Positions 34,556 through 44,163 are shown, counted from the first letter of the stretch. The stretch is 64,000 bases of DNA from Virgibacillus_R byunsanensis (GCF_042675965.1 NZ_JBHTKJ010000007.1:1-64000); one strand, 5' to 3'. The notes: generated by a model not told the origin, from the sequence alone. Numbers and translations: made by a program.

Positions 34556-35626
34556 TTAGTAAGAGTTATTATCGTTATTTGGAGAAGAAGTGGTTGTTTG
34601 ACTCGAGTTATTGGAATCACTAGCAACACTTGATTCGTCTTCAATTTCTAAATGACTTTTTAATAAGCTTTTTGTCTCACTTAGTGCAACTTCATCTAAT
34701 TGATAGTAGTACGTATTACCAGGCTGGTAATCATACCCTTCAAGTGTATGTGTTTCGAAGTCTAGATTGCTACTACTTGATCCATACGATACAAAGCTTT
34801 TCATTTCATCGAATGTCATGTTTGTTGTCATGTTATCACCGACAGCATCAATTATATTATCATATTTGAATACAGAACCAAGCGAAATTGACTTTTTCAC
34901 AACAGACTTAATAATTTCCTGTTGCCTTTTTCCACGTTCAATATCATTATCTAACTTTCTGGTTCTTGCTAAGGCAAGCGCTTCTTCACCATTTAGATCC
35001 TGTTCGCCAGGTAATAAATGAATAGCTCCAGCTACGTCTTCTGAATTTTGTTCATATAATTCGTATGGTACTTCCACATTTATTCCATTTATAGCATCGA
35101 CTACATCAATAAAGGCGTCAAAATTAACTTTTACATGATAGTCAACTGGTATATCCAATAGATTTTCTACTGTCTCAACTGTTGCATCAGTTCCGCCATA
35201 TGAATGAGCGTGATTGATTTTTGTCTCGTAGCCTACTTCTGGAATATAAACATAAGAGTCACGAGGAATGCTTACCATATTTACACTGTTTTCTTCCTTG
35301 TTTAATGTGGCAAGGATTAGCGTATCGGAGAGCGCATTACCTTCATTACCTCGTGTCTCACTTTCGTCTACTCCCATTATTAGAATGGAAACATTATCTT
35401 CTGTTGGATCAACTTTTTCTTCACGTAAATCAGATTTTTCGCGACCATCATCTTCATATGATTCCGAAAAGACTGAGTCAGCTTTAGTATATAAATATGC
35501 AGCATAGGATGCTACCGAAAGAAATGCAATTAAAATTGGAATCAATATAAATAAGACAATCCGTTTTTTCTTACGTTTTTTACTTTTCCTTACAATGCGT
35601 GAGTTTGGTGTTTCATTATCAGACAT
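34556..35626 (-). CDS. LCP-family glycopolymer ligase, copy 1
   Basis: A 356-residue LytR-CpsA-Psr protein. A basic cytoplasmic tail (KSKKRKKKR) and one transmembrane helix (about 24-46) precede an acidic linker and the extracytoplasmic LCP domain with MGVDESETRGN, SIPRDSYVYIP (catalytic Arg) and LARTRKLDNDIERGKRQQEI. The C terminus is a Ser/Thr/Asn-rich tail. LCP enzymes attach teichoic acids or capsules from the lipid carrier to peptidoglycan. The tagO and tagA neighbours suggest wall teichoic acid as substrate. Confidence 0.9.
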   Translation of the reverse strand: MSDNETPNSRIVRKSKKRKKKRIVLFILIPILIAFLSVASYAAYLYTKADSVFSESYEDDGREKSDLREEKVDPTEDNVSILIMGVDESETRGNEGNALSDTLILATLNKEENSVNMVSIPRDSYVYIPEVGYETKINHAHSYGGTDATVETVENLLDIPVDYHVKVNFDAFIDVVDAINGINVEVPYELYEQNSEDVAGAIHLLPGEQDLNGEEALALARTRKLDNDIERGKRQQEIIKSVVKKSISLGSVFKYDNIIDAVGDNMTTNMTFDEMKSFVSYGSSSSNLDFETHTLEGYDYQPGNTYYYQLDEVALSETKSLLKSHLEIEDESSVASDSNNSSQTTTSSPNNDNNSY

Positions 35627-35877
35627 AAATATTCCCCTTTATTTTAAATCGTTGTTATTAATCTATTAAAAATGAATTGGATATATGAAAAATCAACATT
35701 TAATGATATCATATTTTCGATGATACGTTTTAAAAGCACTAATCTTAATTTTACTATGAATAGGCACTTTCGTACATTAAAATTTTATTACATTTTATAA
35801 AAAATAGTAGTCACATAATAATTAGACGAATGAGTTACTAAAAAGTTTCAGTCATTAGAAAGAGGTTACAACATATT

Positions 35878-36606
35878 ATGGATATAAAAAATACCGTTAC
35901 TATTATGGATATAACGTTTTTGAATGTAACAAAGAAAGATTTTTTATATGATGAACTCTTCCCGCGGCTGAACAGACAACAAAAGAGTTTTGTTGTGACA
36001 GCCAATCCCGAGATTGTTATGAAAGCAAGAGAAGATCATGGGTATAAGCAAGCTGTACAATCAGCAGATTATATTGTACCAGACGGAGCGGGGATCCTTC
36101 TTGCAGCAAAATATAAAAAAGAGCCACTGCAAGAGAGGATTCCTGGATATGAACTAATGCTTGATCTATTGAAGCATGCTAATGACGAAGGTCTTCGATG
36201 TTATTTCTTAGGTGCAAAAGACAATGTAATTAACAAAACTATAGTTGAAGTGGAACAACAATACCCAAATATTACAATTGCTGGTTCGCATCATGGTTTT
36301 TTTGATATTCATGATTCTAGTATTGCTGAAAATATAAAAGCACAAAACCCTGATATTGTTTTCGTAGCGCTAGGATTACCTCGTCAGGAAGAATGGATTG
36401 CAAAGCATAGTAATAAATTTCCGAAAGGATTATTTATGGGAGTAGGCGGAAGCTTTGATGTGATTGCTGGAGAGGTACAACGCGCTCCAGAAAAATGGAT
36501 TAAATTAAACTTAGAATGGTTATATCGTTTGCTAAAACAGCCACTCCGCTTTAAACGAATTTTGAAAGTTTTTGAATTCATGTTGAGGATTATAGTTAAA
36601 AAATAA
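35878..36606 (+). CDS. tagA: WecG/TagA-type N-acetylmannosaminyltransferase
   Basis: A 242-residue GT26 enzyme. TANPEIVMKAREDHGY, IVPDGAGILLAAK (catalytic Asp region), GYELMLDLL, VALGLPRQEEWI and VGGSFDVIAGEVQRAPE are the family blocks. TagA adds ManNAc to GlcNAc-PP-undecaprenol, the second step of teichoic acid linkage-unit synthesis, working at the inner membrane face. AGAGG precedes the ATG. It lies alone between two divergently or convergently placed LCP genes. Confidence 0.92.
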   Translation: MDIKNTVTIMDITFLNVTKKDFLYDELFPRLNRQQKSFVVTANPEIVMKAREDHGYKQAVQSADYIVPDGAGILLAAKYKKEPLQERIPGYELMLDLLKHANDEGLRCYFLGAKDNVINKTIVEVEQQYPNITIAGSHHGFFDIHDSSIAENIKAQNPDIVFVALGLPRQEEWIAKHSNKFPKGLFMGVGGSFDVIAGEVQRAPEKWIKLNLEWLYRLLKQPLRFKRILKVFEFMLRIIVKK

Positions 36607-36609
36607 CGG

Positions 36610-36640
36610 AGCTGGTTCCTTTATGGAACTAGCTTTATTA
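36610..36640. terminator. Bidirectional terminator between tagA and LCP gene
   Basis: AGCTGGTTCC pairs with GGAACTAGCT (10 bp, one G-U, 5-nt loop), T-rich after it; the minus-strand arm is also followed by a short T/A stretch. It lies between converging genes. Confidence 0.7.
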
Positions 36641-37663
36641 ATATGGTGTATCTTCCTCAGCACCATCGGCAAAGTCAGAGGCTTCATTTATAGTATTGGG
36701 TAAACTTAAATGTTCACGCAACTCTGTTTGAACTTGACTTCTACTATATTCGTCTACTTCAAAATACCAGAGGTCATCCTCCTTGAACTTGCCATCGCCA
36801 ATAAGGTTAACAGTTTCTATATTTACATTTGTATCCAAGCCATAGGATAAAAAGCTTTTCATTTCATTAAAAGTTAGATTTGTATTCATGTTTGCACCGA
36901 CTGCATCGATCACCTCCTCTAATTTAAAGATGGAGGAAGCGGATGTTGCTTTCTTTGCAATTGTTTTAATGATTTCCTGCTGCCTTTCTCCTCGCTCAAT
37001 GTCACTATCATATTTTCTTGTGCGAGCTAATGCCAATGCTTCCTCACCAGTTAAGTTTTGCGCACCAGGGTACAGATGAATGGCATTTTCTGTGTCGTCC
37101 GAATTCATTTCCTGCATTTCATAAGGAACATCATACGTAATCCCGCCCAACGAATCAACCACATCGATAAACGCATCAAAATTGACACGTACAAAATAAT
37201 CTACAGGAACATGAAAGAATTCTTCCACTGTTTCAATCGTGGCTTTGGGACCACCATAAAAATGAGCATGATTAATTTTCGTGAAGTATCCGATCTCCGG
37301 CACGTAAACGTAAGAATCTCGAGGGATACTTAATAGCTTAACGGAGCTTTTTTCCTTATTAAAAGTGGCTAGTAATAAAGCATCAGAACGACTACCATCC
37401 TCATAATCCCTAATTTCACTATTATCAATTCCAATAAAAAGAACAGAGACATTGTCTTCCACAGGGTCTACTGGATCTACACCCTCCTCACGTAGTTGTG
37501 ATATTTCATTATCTCGACCAACTTCCTGGTGGGAATCAGTTACAATATCTTCGGTTTTATTATAGAGGTTTAAGGTATATCCAACTCCTATAGATAGGAA
37601 GAAAAGTAAAGTGAATCCAGTGTATAAGAATAATTTCTTTTTAGAATAATTTCGTTTAATCAT
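36638..37663 (-). CDS. LCP-family glycopolymer ligase, copy 2
   Basis: A 341-residue paralogue of 34556-35626. Transmembrane helix at about 10-30, then IGIDNSEIRDYEDGS, SIPRDSYVYVPEIG with the catalytic Arg, GGPKATIETVEEFF and LARTRKYDSDIERGERQQEI. The C-terminal tail is acidic (FADGAEEDTPY) rather than Ser-rich as in copy 1. Two LCP proteins commonly share teichoic acid ligation with partial redundancy. Confidence 0.9.
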   Translation of the reverse strand: MIKRNYSKKKLFLYTGFTLLFFLSIGVGYTLNLYNKTEDIVTDSHQEVGRDNEISQLREEGVDPVDPVEDNVSVLFIGIDNSEIRDYEDGSRSDALLLATFNKEKSSVKLLSIPRDSYVYVPEIGYFTKINHAHFYGGPKATIETVEEFFHVPVDYFVRVNFDAFIDVVDSLGGITYDVPYEMQEMNSDDTENAIHLYPGAQNLTGEEALALARTRKYDSDIERGERQQEIIKTIAKKATSASSIFKLEEVIDAVGANMNTNLTFNEMKSFLSYGLDTNVNIETVNLIGDGKFKEDDLWYFEVDEYSRSQVQTELREHLSLPNTINEASDFADGAEEDTPY

Positions 37664-37867
37664 AGGACTATCTCCTCATAAATCTCGTTGTATTTATCTT
37701 ACAGAAAAGTTGAGTGATTGTGTAGTAGATAGGATAAATGTTCTTACATTTATAATCGAATTGACTTTTAAGTTAGGTACATTAAATAAATATCATAAAA
37801 AATATAAACATACATGCCCCCAAGTCCATCTCCCGTTCGATTGTAGTTGTGAGAGGAGGTGGGAAGC

Positions 37868-38092
37868 ATGGCAGTAGCAGATAAAATAAATTCAACACTA
37901 CGTTTAGTTCTTTATGATGGTGAAGATATGGAAACTGGTAAGCCCATCTACAAAACAAAGAGCTTTAACAATGTAAAAACAGACGCAATTGCTGATCAAT
38001 TGTTACCGATCGCAGAAGCAGTTGCAAGTTTGCAAGAACGCCCATTATTCAACGTTCAACGTAACGACAGTTCCGAACTTAGGGAGGCTTAA
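37868..38092 (+). CDS. DUF1659 family protein
   Basis: A 74-residue protein with the DUF1659 pattern (LRLVLYDGEDMETGKPIYKTKSF, NVKTDAIADQLLPIAEAV). Function unknown. I start at ATG 37868, which has GAGGAGGTGGG directly upstream; an earlier ATG in frame would include that site. It is the first gene of a DUF1659-DUF2922-YvrJ trio common in Bacillaceae. Confidence 0.85.
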   Translation: MAVADKINSTLRLVLYDGEDMETGKPIYKTKSFNNVKTDAIADQLLPIAEAVASLQERPLFNVQRNDSSELREA

Positions 38093-38132
38093 TGAATCGG
38101 AGTCAAAATAAACGAGGAAGGGAGGATAAATC

Positions 38133-38348
38133 ATGAAAAGGTTAGAGCTTAAATTCCTGAACGAGCTTGGTAAAATTGTCACGTATTCACTCGACAAGCC
38201 GATCGAACCAGTTGATCCGATAGCAGTAAATACTGCGATGGATGAAATTATCACACAAAACGCATTCACATCATCAGGCGGAGATCTATTACAAAAGCAT
38301 AGCGCACGAGTAGTTGAGCGTAATGTGGTAGATGTGGAATTGGCGTAA
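38133..38348 (+). CDS. DUF2922 family protein
   Basis: A 71-residue protein (KRLELKFLNELGKIVTYSLD, PVDPIAVNTAMDEIITQNAF) matching DUF2922. No signal peptide or membrane segment. GGGAGGATAA precedes the ATG. The partner genes on both sides point to a shared but unknown function. Confidence 0.85.
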   Translation: MKRLELKFLNELGKIVTYSLDKPIEPVDPIAVNTAMDEIITQNAFTSSGGDLLQKHSARVVERNVVDVELA

Positions 38349-38392
38349 CACGGCATCTTTATAAAAGAGAAAATAGTTTGTTTGCAGAACAC

Positions 38393-38421
38393 GACCAGTG
38401 GATGTACCACTGGTCTGTTTT
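38393..38421 (+). terminator. Hairpin between DUF2922 and yvrJ genes
   Basis: GACCAGTGG pairs with CCACTGGTC (9 bp, 5-nt loop), followed by TGTTTTGG. It may reduce read-through into the yvrJ gene rather than stop it fully. Confidence 0.55.
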
Positions 38422-38458
38422 GGTAAAGGAGTATTAATAACCGAGAGGAGGTTACACA

Positions 38459-38593
38459 GTGGAAACATGGGTATCTTTTGTGACAGAAGTCGGCTTCCCG
38501 ATTGTGGTGACGTTTTATTTGCTGCACCGGATTGAGGGTAAACTCAACGATCTCATAGAATCCATTCATGCCTTGCCTGAGAAGATGCAGTAA
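38459..38593 (+). CDS. YvrJ family small membrane protein
   Basis: A 44-residue protein with GTG start and GAGAGGAGG upstream. It has the YvrJ pattern: WVSFVTEVGFPIVVTFYLL forms one membrane helix, then HRIEGKLNDLIESI. Function unknown. Easily overlooked because of its size; position after DUF1659 and DUF2922 supports it. Confidence 0.85.
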   Translation: METWVSFVTEVGFPIVVTFYLLHRIEGKLNDLIESIHALPEKMQ

Positions 38594-38603
38594 ACATATA
38601 TAA

Positions 38604-38636
38604 TGAAGAGGCAGTTCATAGTGTGCCTCTTCAATT
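38604..38636 (+). terminator. Terminator after yvrJ
   Basis: TGAAGAGGCA pairs with TGCCTCTTCA (10 bp, 10-nt loop), followed by ATTAATAT; the T tail is weak. Confidence 0.6.
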
Positions 38637-38898
38637 AATATAGTATTATGGTAGAAGATTTTTATCACGCTGATATCTATAGTATTAGAGATATAAATAT
38701 GGAACCTATATAGACGAAAATAAACGTACAAAGCAAATGCATTTAATATTTCCGTTATTTGTTAGATTTTATAGGGTTATTTTCATTCTTAGATTATGGT
38801 ATAATTTAAAAATAATAAATGAAACAACATAATATGACTATATTCTACAAAAGTCACTAAAAACGTGACCATGATTCTTGTAATATATAAAAGGGATA
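38637..38898. other. Intergenic stretch before the capsule locus
   Basis: Part of a 408-bp gap between yvrJ and the CapD-like gene. This section is very AT-rich and shows no ORF with a ribosome site. The promoter and hairpin that follow are listed separately. Confidence 0.4.
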
Positions 38899-38927
38899 TT
38901 TACAAATAGATATACACTTAGTAATAT
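38899..38927 (+). promoter_or_regulatory. Promoter of the capsule/EPS locus
   Basis: TTTACA at 38899-38904, exactly 17 bp of spacer, TAATAT at 38922-38927. Expected start near 38934, about 12 nt before the hairpin at 38946. Confidence 0.55.
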
Positions 38928-38945
38928 TGTACTATATATATGCAC

Positions 38946-38967
38946 TCGGGGTAATCCCCGTTTTTTT
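38946..38967 (+). terminator. Terminator-like hairpin in the capsule leader
   Basis: A CGGGG/CCCCG stem (with the adjoining CTCGGGGTAATCCCCG) is followed by TTTTTTT. It lies downstream of the promoter and 35 nt before the start codon, so it behaves like an attenuator that would need read-through or anti-termination. Confidence 0.65.
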
Positions 38968-39001
38968 GCGCTATTACACCATAAAGAAAGGAGCTGCCGT
39001 T

Positions 39002-40825
39002 GTGACATATAGATTGAGAATGACTCTATTAATACTGCTTGATTCACTGATTGTAACTTTTGCAATATTTGCTGCATCATGGGTTGTGTACCCGAATATA
39101 TCCATTATAACTATGCCTGCATTAGTAATAAGTTCAGTCGCACTGCTATTCTTTCATCATTTTTATGCTATGATTTTTAAGTTATACAATAAAGTATGGG
39201 CGTATGCTAGTGTCGGAGAACTAACTATAATAGTGAAAGCTGTCACATTTTCAGTTATTTCAGCTGGAATTGTTCAATACATAGTTAATGACTTTACCAT
39301 ATTCAGACGAGCGCTGGTTGTAACATGGATGTTACATGTGATTCTTATTGGCGGATCGCGTTTTATGTGGCGAATATTCAGGGATCGTTACATTTCATCA
39401 AGTATTGAAAAAAAACGCACACTCATCATTGGAGCAGGTTCAGCAGGTACTATGATAGCTCGGCAATTAAAAAACAATCATAATGATACAGAGTTATTAC
39501 CAGTTGCATTTGTAGATGATGATTTTAGCAAACAAAAAATGCACATCTATAATATACCCGTTTTAGGTAGGGTGAAACATATACCATCAATAGTTGAAAA
39601 ACATGATATAGAGCATATAGTTATAGCCATCCCCTCTTTGCGGAACGGAGCTTTAAATAAAATCGTTGTTGAAAGTAACAAAACTGGAGTCAAGGTACAA
39701 ATGATTCCAAAAATTGAGGACATCATGACTGGGAAGATATCTGTTAGTCAGTTAAGAAATGTAGAAGTGGAGGATTTACTCGGGAGGGAGCCGGTTGAAT
39801 TAGATATTGATAAGATATCGGAGTACGTAACTAAAAATACTGTTTTAGTTACGGGGGCTGGTGGCTCTATAGGCTCAGAACTATGCAGACAGTTACTTCG
39901 CTTTAGCCCAAGTAAGATTATTCTAGTTGGACATGGAGAATATAGCATTTATAAAATCGATATGGAACTTCGTGAGAAATATAAAAATGATGATATAGAA
40001 ATTATCCCAGTAATAGGGGATGTTCAGGATCGACATCGAATGTATGAAGTAGTTGAAACATATAAACCATCTGTTATTTACCATGCTGCTGCACATAAAC
40101 ATGTACCACTAATGGAATATAATCCCCGCGAAGCAGTGAAAAATAATATACTTGGAACGAAAAATGTCGCAGAAGCAGCTAGCACTCTTGGAGTAAATAC
40201 ATTCGTATTAGTCTCATCGGATAAGGCGGTTAACCCAACAAATGTAATGGGTGCTACAAAACGAGTTGCAGAAATGGTCATACAAGGTTTAGCGCAACAC
40301 AGTAAAACTAAATACGTCGCCGTTCGATTTGGGAATGTATTAGGTAGCCGTGGTAGTGTAATTCCGTTATTTAAAAAGCAAATTGAGCGAGGTGGGCCAA
40401 TCACGATCACTGATCCGGATATGACACGTTATTTTATGACCATTCCGGAGGCTTCAAGATTAGTAATTCAAGCAGGCACGCTTGCACGTGGTGGCGAAAT
40501 CTTTGTTCTTGATATGGGAGAACCGGTGAAGATTGTTGATCTAGCAAAAAACCTTATTAAATTATCTGGTTTCACAGAAGAAGAGATCCAAATAGAATTT
40601 ACTGGAATGCGACCTGGTGAAAAAATGTATGAAGAACTACTTGGCGTAAACGAAGTACATCCTAAAGAAGTGTTCGATAAGATTTATATCGGAAAGACAA
40701 GAAATGTTGATACTAGCGTCGTAGAAACTATTGCTAATGGCTTCCAAGATGTTTCCGTAGAGGAATTAAAAATACAACTCTTAAATGCAGCGAATCTTGA
40801 GCATAAAGAATTAATAACGAATTAA
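39002..40825 (+). CDS. CapD/EpsC-like UDP-sugar 4,6-dehydratase
   Basis: A 607-residue membrane protein. Four hydrophobic segments in the first ~130 residues are followed by a CoA-binding-like Rossmann domain (IIGAGSAGTMIARQL) and a C-terminal SDR domain with VTGAGGSIGSELCRQ, SSDKAVNPTNVMGATKR and RFGNVLGSRGSVIPLF. Such proteins convert UDP-GlcNAc to a 4-keto-6-deoxy sugar (PglF, CapD, EpsC type). I start at GTG 39002 because AAAGGAG is 8 nt upstream; an ATG at 38927 would run through the leader hairpin and is upstream of the likely transcript start. First gene of the capsule/EPS region. Confidence 0.88.
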   Translation: MTYRLRMTLLILLDSLIVTFAIFAASWVVYPNISIITMPALVISSVALLFFHHFYAMIFKLYNKVWAYASVGELTIIVKAVTFSVISAGIVQYIVNDFTIFRRALVVTWMLHVILIGGSRFMWRIFRDRYISSSIEKKRTLIIGAGSAGTMIARQLKNNHNDTELLPVAFVDDDFSKQKMHIYNIPVLGRVKHIPSIVEKHDIEHIVIAIPSLRNGALNKIVVESNKTGVKVQMIPKIEDIMTGKISVSQLRNVEVEDLLGREPVELDIDKISEYVTKNTVLVTGAGGSIGSELCRQLLRFSPSKIILVGHGEYSIYKIDMELREKYKNDDIEIIPVIGDVQDRHRMYEVVETYKPSVIYHAAAHKHVPLMEYNPREAVKNNILGTKNVAEAASTLGVNTFVLVSSDKAVNPTNVMGATKRVAEMVIQGLAQHSKTKYVAVRFGNVLGSRGSVIPLFKKQIERGGPITITDPDMTRYFMTIPEASRLVIQAGTLARGGEIFVLDMGEPVKIVDLAKNLIKLSGFTEEEIQIEFTGMRPGEKMYEELLGVNEVHPKEVFDKIYIGKTRNVDTSVVETIANGFQDVSVEELKIQLLNAANLEHKELITN

Positions 40826-40850
40826 AATTATAGTCTGGAGCACAAATTAA

Positions 40851-42020
40851 ATGAACAAGGGTTATAAAGGACTATTCATAAAGTATATAATTAATATGGT
40901 AATAATGATTTGTGTTTTTATTATGGGTATGCAATTTACAGAGCATTACTTCATGGAGAAAGATGCGCTTATATACCCAACTATAATATTGGCTGTTACT
41001 AGCATATATTACTTTTTAATTAATAGACAATTATTAGTAAATAGACATACTATACTAGTTACTGTTTTATCAACAATTTTCTTTGTCTTTTATATCATAA
41101 ATATAAACACTGAAATTGATATAAAGATAGATTATTTGGTATATCTAGCAATCACCTTTCTGTTGTTCTTGTTTATTAGTATTTCAAAAAGTAGTTTATT
41201 TATATATCCGCTGTGGACTATTTTCGTCTTTCTGTTCTCAAATATATTATTCTTACCACGATTATTATCAGTAGGAGAATTTACTAATGCTAATTCAACA
41301 GGAATAATTGCATTTTTATTGCTGTTCTTTTGTTTTATAACAATAAAAGATTCCAATTATCTATTAAAAACAATTAATATATATACGATTTTAATGCTTA
41401 TAGTGGTTCTGTTTACAGCAACTTCAAGGACCGCGCAGTTAGCATTTATTATTGTATTAATAACTTATTTGATATTATTTAAGTTAAATAAATATGTCTT
41501 TGTTATGGTCACTTTGCTTATAGTATTTAGTATTTCTTTTGTATTTTTCTATACTCTATCAAATGAAACACCAGTTGGTAATAAACTTACTGAATTAAGT
41601 AGAGAATACACAGGGAAGAATTTTTATTCTGGAAGGGATCGAATTTGGAATGACGCGTTTGAAGAGGTTACAAATTCAAATGACACCTTAACTGGACTGG
41701 GTAATAATATTCAATACGAAGCATTCAGTGGTTATCTTCATAATTTATATGTGCAATTATTTTATCAAGCAGGGATAATAGGACTAGCATTGATGGTGAG
41801 TCTTTTACTAGTAATAACATATATAGCTCAGAAAGCAAGCTATCAAACCAATGATCATTATTTTAAAATATTGACAAGCTTCTTTATTGCTATATTAGTA
41901 ATGCAAATTTTTGAGGGGCATTTGATATATAAGTTTTCCATAATATCAATATTATGTTGGGTTATTATTTCGTTATTTGTTAATAAATCACTTAAATTAA
42001 TTGTAGAGAATGGAAATTAA
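40851..42020 (+). CDS. Wzy/O-antigen ligase-like membrane protein
   Basis: A 389-residue protein with about ten to twelve hydrophobic segments and a periplasm-type loop near 225-290 containing REYTGKNFYSGRDRIWNDAF, a motif common in O-antigen ligase/polymerase proteins. Likely polymerises or transfers lipid-linked repeats outside the membrane. It lies between the CapD-like and Wzz-like genes. No strong ribosome site is visible upstream. Confidence 0.7.
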   Translation: MNKGYKGLFIKYIINMVIMICVFIMGMQFTEHYFMEKDALIYPTIILAVTSIYYFLINRQLLVNRHTILVTVLSTIFFVFYIININTEIDIKIDYLVYLAITFLLFLFISISKSSLFIYPLWTIFVFLFSNILFLPRLLSVGEFTNANSTGIIAFLLLFFCFITIKDSNYLLKTINIYTILMLIVVLFTATSRTAQLAFIIVLITYLILFKLNKYVFVMVTLLIVFSISFVFFYTLSNETPVGNKLTELSREYTGKNFYSGRDRIWNDAFEEVTNSNDTLTGLGNNIQYEAFSGYLHNLYVQLFYQAGIIGLALMVSLLLVITYIAQKASYQTNDHYFKILTSFFIAILVMQIFEGHLIYKFSIISILCWVIISLFVNKSLKLIVENGN

Positions 42021-42055
42021 ATGTATGCAAGAGCATATAATCAGGGGTGAATGAC

Positions 42056-42991
42056 TTGGAAGAGGAAATCAGTTTAAGAGAGATTATTGAAAAGTTATGG
42101 AAAGGCAAATGGATTATAGTAGGAATAGCAGTTGCTGCGTTATTAATTAGTTTTGTTTATAGTTTTCTTATTGCAGATCCAGTTTATAAAGGTGATGCAA
42201 ATGTAACTGTTCACAATGTTGCATCTGTGCCAGAAAATGTCCAGCCGTATATAAACGAAATGACTAAACCAGAAATTTTTGTACAGACAATGAAATCGAG
42301 CACTGTTTTGGAAAAAGTTATTCAAAAAGAAAACTTAGATTTAACTGTTAATCAACTACAATCTAAAATAAACGTTGAACTACCTTCTGAAGAAACAAAT
42401 TCATTTATCTCTATTTCGATGGAAGGTACAGATAAAGAACAAATAAAATCTACTATTGATAGTACTATCTCAATAACTAGAGACGAATTAGGAAATGATA
42501 TTCAATCTAGACTAACGATGTTAGAAGAAGAATATCAAGCCCAAATGGAAGTAGAAGATAAGCAAATCACAGAAGCTGTAGAAGCATTTAACGATCTTGG
42601 TGCAGGTGATGGATTACCAACATTAATTTTATTCCAACAAAACGCTTCTGGTAGTGAGTATGTGTTGGAAGCAGATCAAGACTTATTAAATGAACTTAAT
42701 GATTTAGATAAGTCTGAGCAAGTTAAATATGAAAAACTTAATAAAAAAATTGATGACACAACGTCTTTATATAATTTTTATAGTAATAAATATGATGAGG
42801 TAAGAAGTATTAGTACGATGAACATTGTTGATATAAGTACGAATGTCCTATCTGATACATTTGTACCTGATAGTCCAATATCTCCTAATAAAACGTTGAA
42901 TCTTGCAATATCACTAGTGTTAGGATTAATGGTCGGATTATTTGTGGTTTTTGTTAGAGAGTACTTCAAAGATGGAATTAATCAAAAATAA
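42056..42991 (+). CDS. Wzz/YveK-like chain-length regulator
   Basis: A 311-residue protein with two membrane helices (about 20-40 and near 280-300) flanking a large extracytoplasmic coiled-coil part, the Wzz topology. The second helix is preceded by PDSPISPNKTLNLAIS, the conserved Pro-rich segment of the family. It sets glycan chain length; no cognate tyrosine kinase or phosphatase gene is seen next to it. I prefer the TTG at 42056, 8 nt after AGGGG; a GTG at 42047 overlaps that site. Confidence 0.8.
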   Translation: MEEEISLREIIEKLWKGKWIIVGIAVAALLISFVYSFLIADPVYKGDANVTVHNVASVPENVQPYINEMTKPEIFVQTMKSSTVLEKVIQKENLDLTVNQLQSKINVELPSEETNSFISISMEGTDKEQIKSTIDSTISITRDELGNDIQSRLTMLEEEYQAQMEVEDKQITEAVEAFNDLGAGDGLPTLILFQQNASGSEYVLEADQDLLNELNDLDKSEQVKYEKLNKKIDDTTSLYNFYSNKYDEVRSISTMNIVDISTNVLSDTFVPDSPISPNKTLNLAISLVLGLMVGLFVVFVREYFKDGINQK

Positions 42992-43009
42992 AAGATTGGA
43001 GGGCTTAAA

Positions 43010-43894
43010 ATGAGAACAGTAAAAAAGACAATCATCCCAGCAGCGGGTCTAGGTACAAGATTCCTACCAGCCACAAAAGCCATGCCAAAAGAAATGTTGC
43101 CAATTGTAGATAAGCCCACCATTAAATACATTGTAGAGTAAGCATTTGAATCAGACATTGAAGATATTATTATCGTTACAGGTAAAGGGAAACGCACCAA
43201 AGAGGATCACTTAGATCACAATTTCGAATTAGAAGATAACCTGATGAAAAAGGAAAAATTTGACCTGCTTGATAAAGTGAACTATGCATCTAACGTCGAT
43301 ATTCATTTCATACGCCAAAAAGAACCAAAAGGACTTGGGCATGCGGTTTGGTTTGCACGTAAGTTTATTGGTAATGAACCCTTTGCCGTTTTGTTAGGTG
43401 ATGATATTGTACAAGGGGAAACACCTTGCTTAAGGCAATTAATTCAACAATATGAAGAAACACAAAGTTCCATTGTCGGTGTTCAACAGGTTCCTGATGA
43501 TCAAACACATCGTTACGGTATTGTAGACCCTAATACGATTGAAGGCAGACGTTATCAAGTCAATAACTTTGTGGAGAAGCCTAAACAAGGTACAGCTCCT
43601 TCTAATTTAGCTATTATGGGGCGATATATTTTCAACCCGGAAATATTCACCTTTTTAGATAAGCATGAAATCGGTGCTGGTGGTGAGATTCAGCTAACAG
43701 ATGCGATTCAGAAATTGAATGAGTTGCAGAACGTGTATGCTTATGACTTTGAAGGTAAGCGATATGATGTTGGGGAGAAGTTAGGGTTTGTTAAGACAAC
43801 AATTGATCTGGCTTTGGAGAATGATGAGATTAAGGATGAGTTGTTTCATTATCTTACGGAAAAGATAGAAGAAGGCAAGTTAAAAGTTAAATAA
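43010..43894 (+). pseudogene. galU: galU copy 2, interrupted by a nonsense codon
   Basis: The frame opens with KTIIPAAGLGTRFLPATKA and PKEMLPIVDKPTIKYIVE, then hits TAA at 43139-43141 (codon 44) exactly where GalU has a Glu codon; GAA to TAA is one base change. The same frame continues to a normal GalU C terminus (LLGDDIV, YDVGEKLGF) and stops at 43894. No frameshift is present. GGAGGG supports the original start. A fragment restarting at 43244 lacks the nucleotide-binding loop and cannot be active. The intact copy at 10426 makes the loss tolerable. Confidence 0.92.
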
Positions 43895-44128
43895 ACACTG
43901 TATTCTTATTCAAACAGCATTAAAGCACTAGGTGATGTCTCCTTACCTCTGTCAACGGATGCACTCGATCATGCTGTGGGTTTAAAAAATTTGAACCTTA
44001 GACACGAGTTGTCAATAGTGTTGTGTGAGGTGGGGTTAGATGCCCTGTTAATTTTCAATTATGATTTTGATTTTAGTTATGTAAATATTTACCAGAATCC
44101 ACATAAGAAATTATCTTTGATGATTTAG
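43895..44128 (+). pseudogene. Open frame of 77 codons, probable gene remnant
   Basis: Directly after the galU' stop and in the same frame, 77 codons stay open until TAG at 44126-44128. The translation looks protein-like (ALGDVSLPLSTDALDHAVG; LSIVLCEVGLDALLIFNYDF) but has no good start codon or ribosome site at its head. A GTG with GAGGTGGGG nearby could start a ~30-residue piece. I read it as the tail of a lost gene; no family is recognised. Confidence 0.35.
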
Positions 44129-44163
44129 TATTACTATATCAGGGTTGTGGGGGGTATTTAGTT

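Noticed and set aside
43139..43141. Programmed read-through or recoding at the galU stop
   Set aside because: No surrounding recoding signal; a single G to T change in a redundant gene is simpler.
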